From contig NW_004754911.1 in the NCBI RefSeq assembly GCF_000188695.1, forward strand, positions 1,100,922-1,115,921: 15,000 nt of DNA, given 5' to 3'. Of the stretch, positions 1-8,906 are shown piece by piece (position 1 is the first letter of the stretch; every line of letters starts with the position of its first letter). The notes under the pieces were generated by a model, which saw only the letters and a program-made list of their open reading frames with translations, searched no databases and was not told the DNA's origin. This DNA is from Salpingoeca rosetta (lineage: Eukaryota > Opisthokonta > Choanoflagellata > Craspedida > Salpingoecidae). Both the position numbers and the translations under genes were made by a program.

Positions 1-2556
1 TACGGCAAGGACAAGTTTCAGTACGGCGACACCGCCGACGCCGGTGAGTGCCTGGACGCCATTCTCGTGCAGCTTCACAAGGGCCTGACCCGCTATCGCG
101 GCAGCGGCGGCAGCAGCGCCCGCTCCAAGGGGCACAGCACCGCGCTCGGGTACGACGTGCTCCACTTCGAGGCGCTGGAGGCGTGTGCGCCGCCGTGCCT
201 CATCCACGAGCTTTTCGGCATCCACGTCGTCGAATACACCGTGTGCGATGCCGGCCATCTGGGCGAGCCCTCGCCCACCATCCAGGGTGTGCTGTATGTG
301 CTCGGTGATGACCTCCTCCGACACCGCCCCCGCAGCGGTGGTGACGCGTGGCCGTCAGACAGCGCCGGCTCCAACAATGCGCTGCGCTTCGAGCACGCCG
401 TGCGCGAGTCTGCGGACCGTCGCGACGACATGTGCGAGTGCGGACAGTCGAGGAAGATGCAGCGGTGCCTCCTCTCGCCCCCGCGCTACCTGTTCATCGC
501 CACCACGTGGGTTGGGGTGCCGCACGGCGACGCGTTCGAGGACTACCTGCGCATGATTCCAGAGCACATCGTCCCCGGCGCGTGCTTCGATGACCCGCCC
601 TCAGGCCCATATGACCCCGCCAGCATGTCGACGAGCTTCGACAGCGATGGCATCGGCAGACGCAGAGGGTCTCACACTGTGGCCGGCGGTGATGGCGGTA
701 GAGAGGAGGAGAAAGAAGAAGAAGAAGAAGAAGAAGACAGCAACGCCAACCACGAGAGCAAGCGTGGGCCATGGCCACGTCACGACAGTGCTGGCAGCGG
801 TGGTGATGAGCAGGACACGTCAACGCCGCTTGCGCTGTGCTCCATCGTGTGCTTTGTGAGCGAGCACTACGTGTGCTTTGCGCGCCACCTGCTGACCACG
901 GGCCAGGAGGCGGAGCGGTGGTGGCTGTACGACGACGCGCATATCCAGCAGATTGGCTCGTACGAGGCTGTGCAGGCTGCCATGGGCCGTAACCACTACC
1001 TCCCCGTGCTCCTCGGCTACAGTGCAGCACCACGCGCAGCGCCGCCAACGCGACCACCACCAACGCCCGCGGGCGAGCGCGAGCGACTGATGAGACAGCA
1101 CAGCCAACAGCAGACCGCGCACCACAAGCCATCCGCGTCAACATCATCTCTATCATCGGCAGCATCCTCGTCAACCACGGCAGTCACGAGCACGGCGCAT
1201 CAGGGCAGTGGCAGTGGCAGTGTTGGTGGAAGTGGGGTGTATGGCGGGCTTCGCTTGCAGGTGTACCAGCCAACACTCCGCCTCTCGCGGGAGCGGCGGG
1301 AGCAGGAGCGACAGCACTTCTTTCGCCAGCAGCAGCAGCAGCAGAATACGGTGTCGCAGCAATTGGCGTTCCCGCCACAGCCGCACTATCACCAGCGCGC
1401 ATCACACCAGCACCAGCACCAGCACCAGCACCAGCAACAGGGACGGGAGACAACGACGCTGCCCTCGTACGAGTCGCTGTTTGGTGCCCAGGGAGCGTCT
1501 ATTGGCGGCGCACAGAGCGACCACGGCGTACGTTCACAACACATGCCCGTTTCGTCGTCAGCACACCTTGCATCACCACGCCACGACCACCACCGTCAGT
1601 ACAACCAGCATGCCCCACTGCAACAGTGGCAGCACCAACACCAACACCAACACCAACAAGACCAACAACAACAATTGCAGCACCAGCACCAGCACCAGCG
1701 ACATCAGCATCCGCCCGCCGGGGTGCACCCGGCCTCTCCTGCGCACGTGTTCACGCCAGCGCACAGCGCACCCCACGCACACCAGCCAGCACATGCGCCC
1801 GCCATGACCACGTATCCATCAGCACATCAGCAGCGGCTACAGGAACCTGGGCCGGCAGCACCCCTCAACCCGCCACATCCCCAGTACCACCGCCAACAGC
1901 AACAACAACCGCACCGTGATGTGCACCACCATCCTCAGGCGGGCCTGCGTGGGGGCAGCCACAGCCACAGCCACAGCCATTCCGCCAACACTGGCACTGC
2001 TGCTGTCGCTACCGGCTCGTACCCAGCGGGTAACATTGGCGCAACCAACAGCGCCCCTGCCCTCGCGGGTGCAACCCACCGTGCCGGCGGCATCCTGGCA
2101 CAAACACCGTCAACGTCGGAGATGGTGGCACCACAGCGGCGCAGCAGCCATCCCACACACACGCACACGCACACGCACGCGCACGCTGTTCCTCACACTG
2201 CACAGCAGCAAGCAAAGGAGGGGCCAAAAGACGCGGGCCGCCAGGTCTTTCAGGGGCGCGTGTATCCGCCCACCAACAGCACGTTCTTCACCCCGCTACC
2301 CGTCCAGCCACCACAGCTACAGCAGCAGCAGCAGCAGCAGGCTTATGGAGGGTCATCGTTAGCACGGGGTGCGCCGCGCACGGCGACAGCGGCAACGGCA
2401 CCAACGGCGCCCCCGCTTGCGTCGTCATCATCGTCGTCGTCGTGGACAGCTGTGCGTGGTGGTGTGAGGAATGGAAACACCAGCCGTGCATCGCCTGAAT
2501 TGGACCACTACACCACGCCGCACGGCACAACGGTGCGCCTGCCACGGCACCACTGA
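1..2556 (+). CDS. USP53/USP54-like ubiquitin hydrolase-fold protein, 3' part, with Gln/His-rich tail
   Basis: The frame is open from base 1 to the TGA at 2554-2556 (851 codons visible); the start and the catalytic Cys box lie upstream of the window. Residues 1-340 match the C-terminal half of the USP domain of animal USP53/USP54 by recall: a DTADAGECLDAIL helix (USP53/54 have a DDAAECFENIL-like block), a block with Cys82 and a Cys145-x-Cys147 pair where USPs carry zinc-finger cysteines, the His box SEHYVCF (His289) and the WWLYDDAH block (Asp311/312). So His and Asp of a USP triad appear retained; the Cys cannot be judged. About 80 residues of acidic linker (poly-Glu near 235-246) interrupt the domain before the His box. 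Residues about 345-851 are low complexity: HQ, HT and SH repeats, poly-Gln and Pro-rich stretches, probably disordered. USP53/54 were long called inactive, and more recent work reports K63-linked chain cleavage; activity here is unknown. No intron is needed in this exon. Confidence 0.8.
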   Translation, partial: YGKDKFQYGDTADAGECLDAILVQLHKGLTRYRGSGGSSARSKGHSTALGYDVLHFEALEACAPPCLIHELFGIHVVEYTVCDAGHLGEPSPTIQGVLYVLGDDLLRHRPRSGGDAWPSDSAGSNNALRFEHAVRESADRRDDMCECGQSRKMQRCLLSPPRYLFIATTWVGVPHGDAFEDYLRMIPEHIVPGACFDDPPSGPYDPASMSTSFDSDGIGRRRGSHTVAGGDGGREEEKEEEEEEEDSNANHESKRGPWPRHDSAGSGGDEQDTSTPLALCSIVCFVSEHYVCFARHLLTTGQEAERWWLYDDAHIQQIGSYEAVQAAMGRNHYLPVLLGYSAAPRAAPPTRPPPTPAGERERLMRQHSQQQTAHHKPSASTSSLSSAASSSTTAVTSTAHQGSGSGSVGGSGVYGGLRLQVYQPTLRLSRERREQERQHFFRQQQQQQNTVSQQLAFPPQPHYHQRASHQHQHQHQHQQQGRETTTLPSYESLFGAQGASIGGAQSDHGVRSQHMPVSSSAHLASPRHDHHRQYNQHAPLQQWQHQHQHQHQQDQQQQLQHQHQHQRHQHPPAGVHPASPAHVFTPAHSAPHAHQPAHAPAMTTYPSAHQQRLQEPGPAAPLNPPHPQYHRQQQQQPHRDVHHHPQAGLRGGSHSHSHSHSANTGTAAVATGSYPAGNIGATNSAPALAGATHRAGGILAQTPSTSEMVAPQRRSSHPTHTHTHTHAHAVPHTAQQQAKEGPKDAGRQVFQGRVYPPTNSTFFTPLPVQPPQLQQQQQQQAYGGSSLARGAPRTATAATAPTAPPLASSSSSSSWTAVRGGVRNGNTSRASPELDHYTTPHGTTVRLPRHH

Positions 2557-2697
2557 CGGACAGCAAACGAAGCGAAGACAAAGGGGGAGAAGAGGGAATG
2601 CGCATTGCTTGCACTGCCACTCACAAGGCTTGGAAATGAAATGAACGAAGGAAGAATGAAAGCACAAACGAAACAAACCAACACAACAACAACAACA

Positions 2698-2768
2698 ATG
2701 GCAGACGAGGATGCGACACTGCAGACGGACGGTGGGAGTGACGCTGTTGTGTCTTGCACGACGCTGCT

Positions 2769-2815
<47 letters not shown>

Positions 2816-3130
2816 CACGTTGATCACGCCCACATGCTCACTCTCACTCTGTTTGGCTTGTCAGAGCTGGAGTCCCTGTCGATGATATACGAGGACGAGT
2901 TTGCGTGGGACCACAAGGCGTCGAGCGACAATGCACATGACACGCACACGTGCAAGATCACTGTTGGCAGCGACAAGTTTGAGTTGAGGCTTCTTATCCC
3001 TCGCGACTACCCATCCAAGTCCCCGCCACTCTACGAGCTCGATCAACGATGGACAGGGCGTCCAGAGGCCGCACAGATCCGAGCTATCCTCGACTCTGCC
3101 TTCAACCCTGTCAGTGGCCGTTGGTGTGTG

Positions 3131-3178
<48 letters not shown>

Positions 3179-4431
3179 TGTCTGTCTGTCTGTCTATCTG
3201 TCTGCCTGTCTGTACGCCTGTCTGTCTGTCTGCCTGTTTGTCTCTTCTCTGTGTGCATCGTTGTAATCTGCACATGTGTGCGTCTGCTTGCCCATCTGCA
3301 CGTTGGCTTCTCCGCCCCAATCACAGTATCCCGTCCCACCGCGATTCCTGTACATTGAAGGGAGATGTCGTGATCATGGACTGGGTGGAGGCACTACGGG
3401 AGTTCCTTGAGGAGGCCAAACTCGAGGCCGAGGCCGAGAAGGAACACCAGCAGCAGCAGCAGCAACAACAACAGATGCAGGAACGGCAGGACCAGATGCA
3501 GCAGCAGAAGGAAGATGAAGACAGCAGTGCGAATGTTCACGGTGATGAGGAGAACACGAATACATCGTCGACGTCAGACCCGGTACGTGGCAGACCCATA
3601 CCGTGTCGTGTTCTCATTACATGGCCGCATTCATTCACTTGATGATGCGCTTGCTTATCGCTGGCGTGCGTTGCACCCCACATGTCGACGCTCTTGTATC
3701 CCTGTGCGTTCACACGCATGCTCGCTCTTGTTTCGTGCTCAGGCCCACCCTTGCCCACATATCGATCACGGTGAACCGTTCACAGACCGCAAGAGCACGT
3801 TCCAGGTAACGTCCACATACACGCGTGCACACATGTACACATGTTCGCGCGTGCACACACACACACACACACGCATACACGCACACACACACGCACACAC
3901 ACACACGCATTCGTGTTCACGCACACACGCGCAGGTGGCGGTTGTTCACGTGTGCTGTGGCTGTGGGCGTCTGTGTTTGCATTGTGTGTAGGGGCACGTT
4001 GCCACCGTGCACAGCGTGGCGGATGTCAAGGCGGTGATGGCTGAGCTGCTCAGCAATAGCAAGATTGCACGCGCAACGCACAACATGGTTGCATACAGGA
4101 TATGGGATGATGACCGGGGTGTGTGGGTGCAGGACTGTGATGACGACGGCGAACACGGCGCATCATCTCGCATGCTGCACGTTCTGCAGGTGTGTGTATG
4201 TGTATACTTGCGAGAAACACTTTCTGTTTAGTTGCCGTGTTCGCTGTTGCCCCCTATACTCTTGACGTTGTGCTTGCTTACAGCCTCTCTTAATACTTGC
4301 ATGTGTTTACAGCTGACTGACGCCAGGAACGTGCTGGTGGTTGTGTCGCGATGGTTCGGTGGCATTCTCCTCGGTCCAGATCGTTTCAAACACATCAACA
4401 ACTGCACAAGGTACATGCACGTATTTACGTA

Positions 4432-4494
<63 letters not shown>

Positions 4495-4870
4495 CAGACG
4501 GAGAGAGGCAGACACCTTCCATGTGCATAAATTCGTCCATGGAATGCAGAGTTGTGGCGCCTGCCTACCTCCATATTGCTAACCTCCCCCCCCCCCTTTG
4601 CACCTCGGCGTGATGCTTATTACTGCCCTCATACAGGGATGTCATGGTTGAGTTTGGGCACATCCAAGACAGCAGCTCTTCATCCGATTCAGGTACGCAC
4701 AACCTTTGCTTGCCACCCACCGTGCACACACACACACACACACATTGTTCTGGCTTCGCTTGCATGCGCGTCTTGCTCTTCTGTTTGGGTCTTCGCTCAC
4801 TTGTCTGTGATTGTGTTCGTTCGTGTGTACAGGAGGCAAACGAAAGAAGAAGGGCCGAAAAAAGAGATGA
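2698..4870 (+). CDS. IMPACT: IMPACT/YIH1 homologue (RWD + UPF0029), eight exons
   Basis: IMPACT proteins bind the GCN1 coactivator through their RWD domain and restrain activation of the eIF2-alpha kinase GCN2. Exon model: 2698-2731, 2865-3109, 3361-3582, 3743-3805, 3992-4189, 4313-4410, 4637-4692, 4833-4870; spliced length 954 nt, 317 aa, close to human IMPACT (about 320 aa). The RWD domain begins DELESLSMIYEDEF and includes the RDYPSKSPPLYEL turn. A Glu/Gln-rich linker (exon 3) follows. The UPF0029 domain has HGEPFTDRKSTFQ, KIARATHNMVAYRIW, QDCDDDGEHGA and VVVSRWFGGILLGPDR, then a basic GGKRKKKGRKKR end as in animals. Introns are GT..AG; phases agree at every junction (exon 1 leaves G to complete a Glu codon). 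The exon 2/3 junction is the least certain: joining 3109 to 3361 gives FNP-GDVVIMDWVE, the family-like reading, but uses GTCAGT and GAAG sites; 3123 to 3327 also keeps frame and adds 16 residues. The ATG at 2698 lies in an ACAACA-rich leader. Confidence 0.92.
2774..2812 (+). repeat. (CA)n microsatellite in IMPACT intron 1
   Basis: A nearly pure CA run lies in the middle of the 133-bp intron 2732-2864. It reads CA on the transcribed-sense strand, so the pre-mRNA would carry a CA-repeat element, and it ends about 50 bp before the acceptor. Confidence 0.95.
3124..3240 (+). repeat. (GT)n followed by (TCTG)n in IMPACT intron 2
   Basis: A GT run of about 50 bp (one GC interruption) changes directly into an imperfect tetranucleotide TCTG array at about 3177-3240 with TATC, TGCC and TACG variants. 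It lies wholly within the intron between the RWD-coding exons, starting just after the donor, and is a likely length-variable site. Confidence 0.93.
3853..3931 (+). repeat. Interrupted (CA)n in IMPACT intron 4
   Basis: A CA array with GCATA, GCA and TTCGTGTT interruptions fills much of the intron 3806-3991. Its many interruptions suggest an older array than the pure runs in introns 1 and 6. Confidence 0.88.
4434..4486 (+). repeat. Pure (GT)n in IMPACT intron 6
   Basis: About 26 uninterrupted GT units lie roughly 25 bp after the donor at 4411 (GTACAT). Long alternating purine-pyrimidine runs of this kind can adopt Z-DNA, and the RNA would be UG-repeat. Confidence 0.95.
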
Positions 4871-4960
4871 GATGAGCACACATTAGACTGTTCCTTCCGC
4901 CCATGATGTTTGTGTGCGAGTGTGTGTGTATGCGTGTATGTGTGTGTGCTTGTGTGTATG

Positions 4961-5010
<50 letters not shown>

Positions 5011-5448
5011 TTGTCTAAGCAACTTGTGTGGCGCCACCCCACACCTTTCTTCCAACCCCCAATCCCCACGTTGAGATGCCTGCTCTTGCCGTGTGCAGTG
5101 GTGGTGCACTTCATTGGAAGCATTAAAGCAACAGATTAGGCAGCAGCACGAAAGCAGCACGAGTGACATTTTCAACCATTTTGCACTGGTGAAGCATGCA
5201 GGCACACAGTAACACTTGAAATCAATCACACATGCAGCGCATTGGAACTTCGCGCAATCATCATCTTGACCATGCCTGATGCACAAACACGTGCATCCTT
5301 AGGCGCCAAACCTCACAAGAACAAACACACACATGCACACACACACACACACACAAATTCCGGTGGTGCACTGCCTTGAAGTTTACCAAGGCGGTGCGTG
5401 AAGATAACCATCTTCATCCAACAGAGAAAGAGGGAAGGTGGCACGACG
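4871..5448. other. Convergent 3' region between IMPACT and the lectin gene
   Basis: No gene is supported here. The stretch holds interrupted (TG)n at about 4909-5008 and a (CA)n run at about 5325-5355, and must contain both 3' UTRs because the flanking genes converge. The only poly(A)-signal-like hexamer I see is ATTAAA at 5122-5127 on the + strand. I found no AATAAA or ATTAAA on the minus strand for the lectin gene. The HTHTHT- and VCVCVC-encoding frames across it are translations of microsatellite. Confidence 0.75.
5122..5127 (+). terminator. Possible ATTAAA poly(A) signal of the IMPACT gene
   Basis: ATTAAA is the commonest variant of the AATAAA cleavage signal. It lies about 250 bp after the IMPACT stop codon, past the (TG)n tract, in otherwise GC-rich DNA. 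A single hexamer match is weak evidence. Confidence 0.4.
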
Positions 5449-7364
5449 TCATGGCGGTGTTGGGCAGTTGCAGTTGGCTTCGAAGTCCACCTCCTCAGGC
5501 AGCACACACAGATAGTCCACCTCAAGGTACTTGTAGGTTCCCCTGCATGGATCCGTGAATACGCCGTTGCATGCCGACACCTCACATGTGGACTTGCCAT
5601 CACAGGCATCAGCCACGATGCCCAAGCCGCTGATGTAGCACGTGGTCACATCCATCGTACCCGGTGTCGCGTGAGGGCAGAGTTCAGAGTCAAGCCGACC
5701 ATAGAAGGCGCCCGCAATCTTGATTACACGCCCGGGCCCACAGTCCAGGCGCATGGCAGAATTGCAGGACTCGCACTGCCGCTCCTTCATGCAGCCTGAA
5801 TGAGATGGTGATGATGTTGACGAGTTCACCATCACCGTCGAAGTGGTTGGCGCAGTGGTTGTGGTTGGTGCAGCAGTAGTCTGGTCATGCTGGGTGGTGG
5901 TAGTGGTTGGTGCAGCATTAGTCTGGTCATGCTGAGTGGTTGTCGACGTGGTTGGTGGAGCAGTAGTCTGGTCATGCTGAGTGGTTGTCGACGTGGTTGG
6001 TGCAGCAGTAGTCTCGTCATGCTGAGTGGTTGGCGCAGTGGTTGTGGTTGGTGCAGCAGTAGTCTGGTCATGCTGAGTGGAGGTTGTAGTTGGGTGCAGT
6101 CGTGATCTGGTCATGCTGAGTGGTGGTTGTAGTTGGGCTCGTCATGCTGAGTGGTTGTCGACGTGGTTGGTGGAGCAGTAGTCTGGTCATGCTGAGTGGT
6201 GGTTGTAGTTGGTGCAGCCGTGGTCTGAGTGGTGGTTGTGGTTGGTGCAGCAGTGGTCTCATGTTGCTGAGTGGTGGTTGTGGTTGGTGCAGCCGTGGTC
6301 TGGTCATGCTGAGTGGTGGTTGTAGTTGGTGCAGCAGTAGTCTCATGTTGCTGAGTGGTGGACGTGGTTGTGCTGGTCGAAGTGCTTGTATCCCATGTGC
6401 TGTCGTTCTGTGTTGTGGGCGATGTCGTTGTCGTCTCAGGCCCATTGCCACTTGCTGTGGTTGGACTTGTGACTGTGGTGGCACTGCCTGTGCTTGTGCT
6501 CGTTGGTTCCTGCGTGGTAGCTTCGACATCAGCGTTGCATTCAACATCGGCCGTGATCAGTGCGCATCTTGCCTTGCAATTACATGCAGTGCATCGTACA
6601 CATCAAGCCGACAGCAATGTGGACAGTTAAGTTCCTGAGCACAGCGTGTGGTGCCTGCACGAATGCAAACCCAGAGCAGATTGGCAGGTCGCGTCACATT
6701 TACACATGCAGACAGACCCGCACGCACGTGCACACACCAGCATTGGAGGGTTCCACGAGTGGTGGTGGGTGCCCTTGAGTTCTTGCACGGTTGTCCCGTA
6801 CACTCGGCCATGCATAGGCCAAACTCAACCAAAGCCAGCGTCGTGTGATGCCCGTCGGCGGTGGCGCAGGTGATGAAGGAGGTAATGTTTGTGTCCTTGG
6901 CATGCTGCGAGGTGAACCGACAAGCAAGCGGGGAGCAAAACACGGTGTATGCAGAACTCAGTGAGGATACAGACACAGTAGTGGACGAGCGCGTATATTC
7001 ACACACACGCATGCAACATGCTGCACGAAGTGCAAGCGAATGCTAAAACACCTGAGCAACATCTTCGTACCTGGTCGACGCAATCTTGAGCCTGCTCCTG
7101 GCATGTGCGCGTGGGCGAAAAGGCCGCGTTGGGGTTGTTGTTGTTGCCCTTGGCGGCACCTGTGGTAGAGGCCGTTGGCTCTGTCACCAGCACGACGGGG
7201 ATGGCAATGACGGCACAGAGCGCGATCATTCCAACGCAGAGGAAGACGAGGAAGCGCCTGCGTCGCTTACGCCGTGCTTTCTGCTTCTCTTCCTCGCGTT
7301 GGCGTCGTTCGTGCGCCTCCTCAACGAGGTAGGGCAGATGCTCAAATGCGTGGACTTGCGGCAT
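5449..7364 (-). CDS. Type II membrane protein: Cys-rich module, Thr-rich mucin-like stalk, C-terminal SUEL lectin domain (frame broken in stalk)
   Basis: The ATG is at 7364. Exon 1 (7364-7071, 98 aa) has an acidic/basic cytoplasmic start, an RRKRRRR stop-transfer block at residues 31-37 and a TM helix at about 38-60 with no cleavable signal, so the C-terminus should face outward. Exon 2 (6904 to about 6734) continues a Cys-rich module (Cys88, 95, 111, 129, 133, 138, 153). Exon 3 starts at about 6572 with CALITADVEC, then a Thr-rich stalk of TTQHDQTTAAPTT-like units. The 3' frame (6114-5449) carries more stalk and, at 5775-5506, a SUEL/rhamnose-binding-type lectin domain with its hallmarks: FYGR, FTDPCRGT, KYLEV and the eight-Cys pattern. 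Such domains bind galactose or rhamnose; a surface role in adhesion or prey capture is inference. The stalk does not read through: an extra base in the G runs at 6135-6137 and 6092-6094 shifts frame twice. The exon 2/3 junction is also uncertain: the paralogue's donor (after 6738) would put a stop in exon 3, whereas ending at 6734 keeps frame. Confidence 0.8.
5832..6360 (-). repeat. Coding minisatellite of about 39 bp for the mucin-like stalk
   Basis: On the minus strand, about a dozen imperfect units encode variants of TQHDQTTAAPTTT; QQHE replaces QHDQ in two units, TTST replaces TTTT in several, and some units are shortened. Thr, Pro and Ala dominate, as in O-glycosylated stalks. Units near 6092-6137 carry CCCAAC where the others have CCAAC, which breaks the frame. 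Such an array is prone to unequal exchange and to assembly error. Confidence 0.9.
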
Positions 7365-8906
7365 GGTCGAGGCCGGTCTTCTTGCTGGTGGTGGTGATAA
7401 CGGTGACTGGTGTTCCCTTGTTGGCGTGCTTGGGTAGGAAAGGCGAGGAAGATGTGCAAGGATCAGCTGGCTTTCCTAGCCGGACATACAGCAGAGCCGG
7501 TCTGCAATGAAGAGCTTGGTGTCGTCCAAAGCTTACGCTTGTGGCAGTTGCTTGATCACGTCGCAGTTGTTGCTTGCTTGTTCTTGCTGGAGGCTTGTCT
7601 CCGATGCTTGCACAGCTGTCAGTCTGTGCTCCCTTGGGAGTGGCAAGACTGCAAGACGTCGGGCGTGTAAATGAACACCACGTCGCTACTCGCAATTGAT
7701 GAGCTCTGCACGCGCTCAGCTCGAGGTGGCTGCGGGCGCAAGCGCTCACAGCAGAGAGAGCAGCACGCCGCACGCTAGGCACAACGGATACAAGGCTCAG
7801 TGAAGTGAGAAGGTCTGGCTAAATTGGCACTGCATGATGGATGTGCACGAGCCGCAGACCGGTGTTGGTACGCTTGGTGATACGAGTTCCGCAAACTCGA
7901 CATCGTGGTGCGTCGTCGCTTGCTAGCGAAAGGGTCCGAGACTGCACAAGAGGCGCAGGCACACAAGAGAGGCTGCTGGCACTCGTGAAGCTAAGAAGGC
8001 TAGCTAGCAGCAGGGTACATCACCCGGAGTCACGGCGAAGTGCGCAAGTACCCATTTCGTACGAGGGTGAGTGTTGGCACGATTTCCCCTTATCCAGGTT
8101 CTGCTGTTCTGCGGCTTCCTGCTGCGTCGTTGGTTGCCCTACACGCGTTAGCAGGAAATGTGAATGCGTCATTCGCTCCGCGGGCGGCGTGCGCGAGAGC
8201 TGACTTGTCTACTCGCTGTCAGGCGCAGACCTGAGGCGGCAACTGCAGTTGCACTGACTTCCACGCGACACGCTCACTTGTCACAGCTTGTGTGCGTGAG
8301 TGAGTCGTGAGTGTGTCGTTTGTGTGAGCTTGCACGCTGTTTCGCACAAGTCGTGTTGGTGACACACCGCAATACGAGCCTGTGATGAGCACCACGGCAG
8401 AACCGATAGGGCAGGGTGTGATGGCCGTCACTTGTGTTCGTGTGTTCAGTTCAAGCGCACCGTGCTACTAGCCGTGTTAGTTTGTGTGTGTTGCCCCGCA
8501 AGCTGACTGTGCAAGGAGTGAGGGGTGTGTCGAACGCATCAAATTCGTAACGCTGTTTCGTTGTGTCAGGCACGTGGGCAACTCATCCACCCCATGGCTT
8601 TGTGTTGCTGTATTGAAGGCAACGGGGTTGAAGGAAACGAGGAGACGAAGGCATGATGTTGCACATATCGAGTGAAATCCGAAGGGAAGAATCAATGAGA
8701 TGGTAGCATGCCGCATGCAGCAAAAGTGAAGACAAGGCACAAGAGCGAAAGCGCATGTGAAAGCGTACGGGAGGGAACACTCAACACAAAACAGACAGCT
8801 GTGGAAAACGCAAGCAAGTGAAACCCGGAAAAGAAACCAAGAGAGCATGCAGGAGAGAGACCGTGTAATGCTGTCAGCAATTGATCATGTGCTGCAAGCT
8901 CTCTGT
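7365..8906. other. 1.5-kb region between the two tandem paralogues
   Basis: I see no supported gene. The stretch must hold the promoter and 5' UTR of the lectin gene (start at 7364, minus) and the 3' UTR of its paralogue (stop at 8907, minus). Frames of 60-146 codons on both strands have no recognisable domain, no good start context and no conserved composition. There is no tRNA-like B box, and microsatellites are notably scarce compared with the rest of the window. No lectin domain remnant was found on the minus strand. Confidence 0.6.

Noticed and set aside
494..1174. A 226-codon minus frame over the USP-like gene
   Set aside because: It is a shadow of a GC-rich coding exon; the + frame has clear USP53/54 blocks.
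3177..3240. CRISPR-like or transposon-derived repeat
   Set aside because: It is a simple TCTG tetranucleotide array continuing from a GT run, without spacers or terminal repeats.
4642..5286. A 214-codon minus frame with long His-Thr repeats
   Set aside because: It is a translation of CA microsatellite and antisense IMPACT sequence, with no domain.
6105..6165. A very short GT..AG intron to restore the lectin frame (from CCAAC/GTCGAC to CATGACCAG)
   Set aside because: It would be about 56 nt with no pyrimidine tract, far shorter than the other introns here, and its sites recur in every repeat unit.
6120..6638. A 172-codon + strand frame with Ser/Gly/Val-rich repeats
   Set aside because: It is antisense to the Thr-rich stalk repeats and has no domain, and the minus strand shows the Cys module and lectin.
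6557..7012. A 151-codon minus frame taken as a stand-alone Cys-rich protein
   Set aside because: It runs through splice sites of the lectin gene; only its middle (6904-6738) matches the paralogue's exon 2. Its distal part is kept as a possible alternative exon in the findings.
7841..8203. A 120-codon + strand frame as a possible gene
   Set aside because: It has no recognisable domain, unremarkable start context and Arg/Ser/Cys composition typical of random frames in GC-rich DNA.
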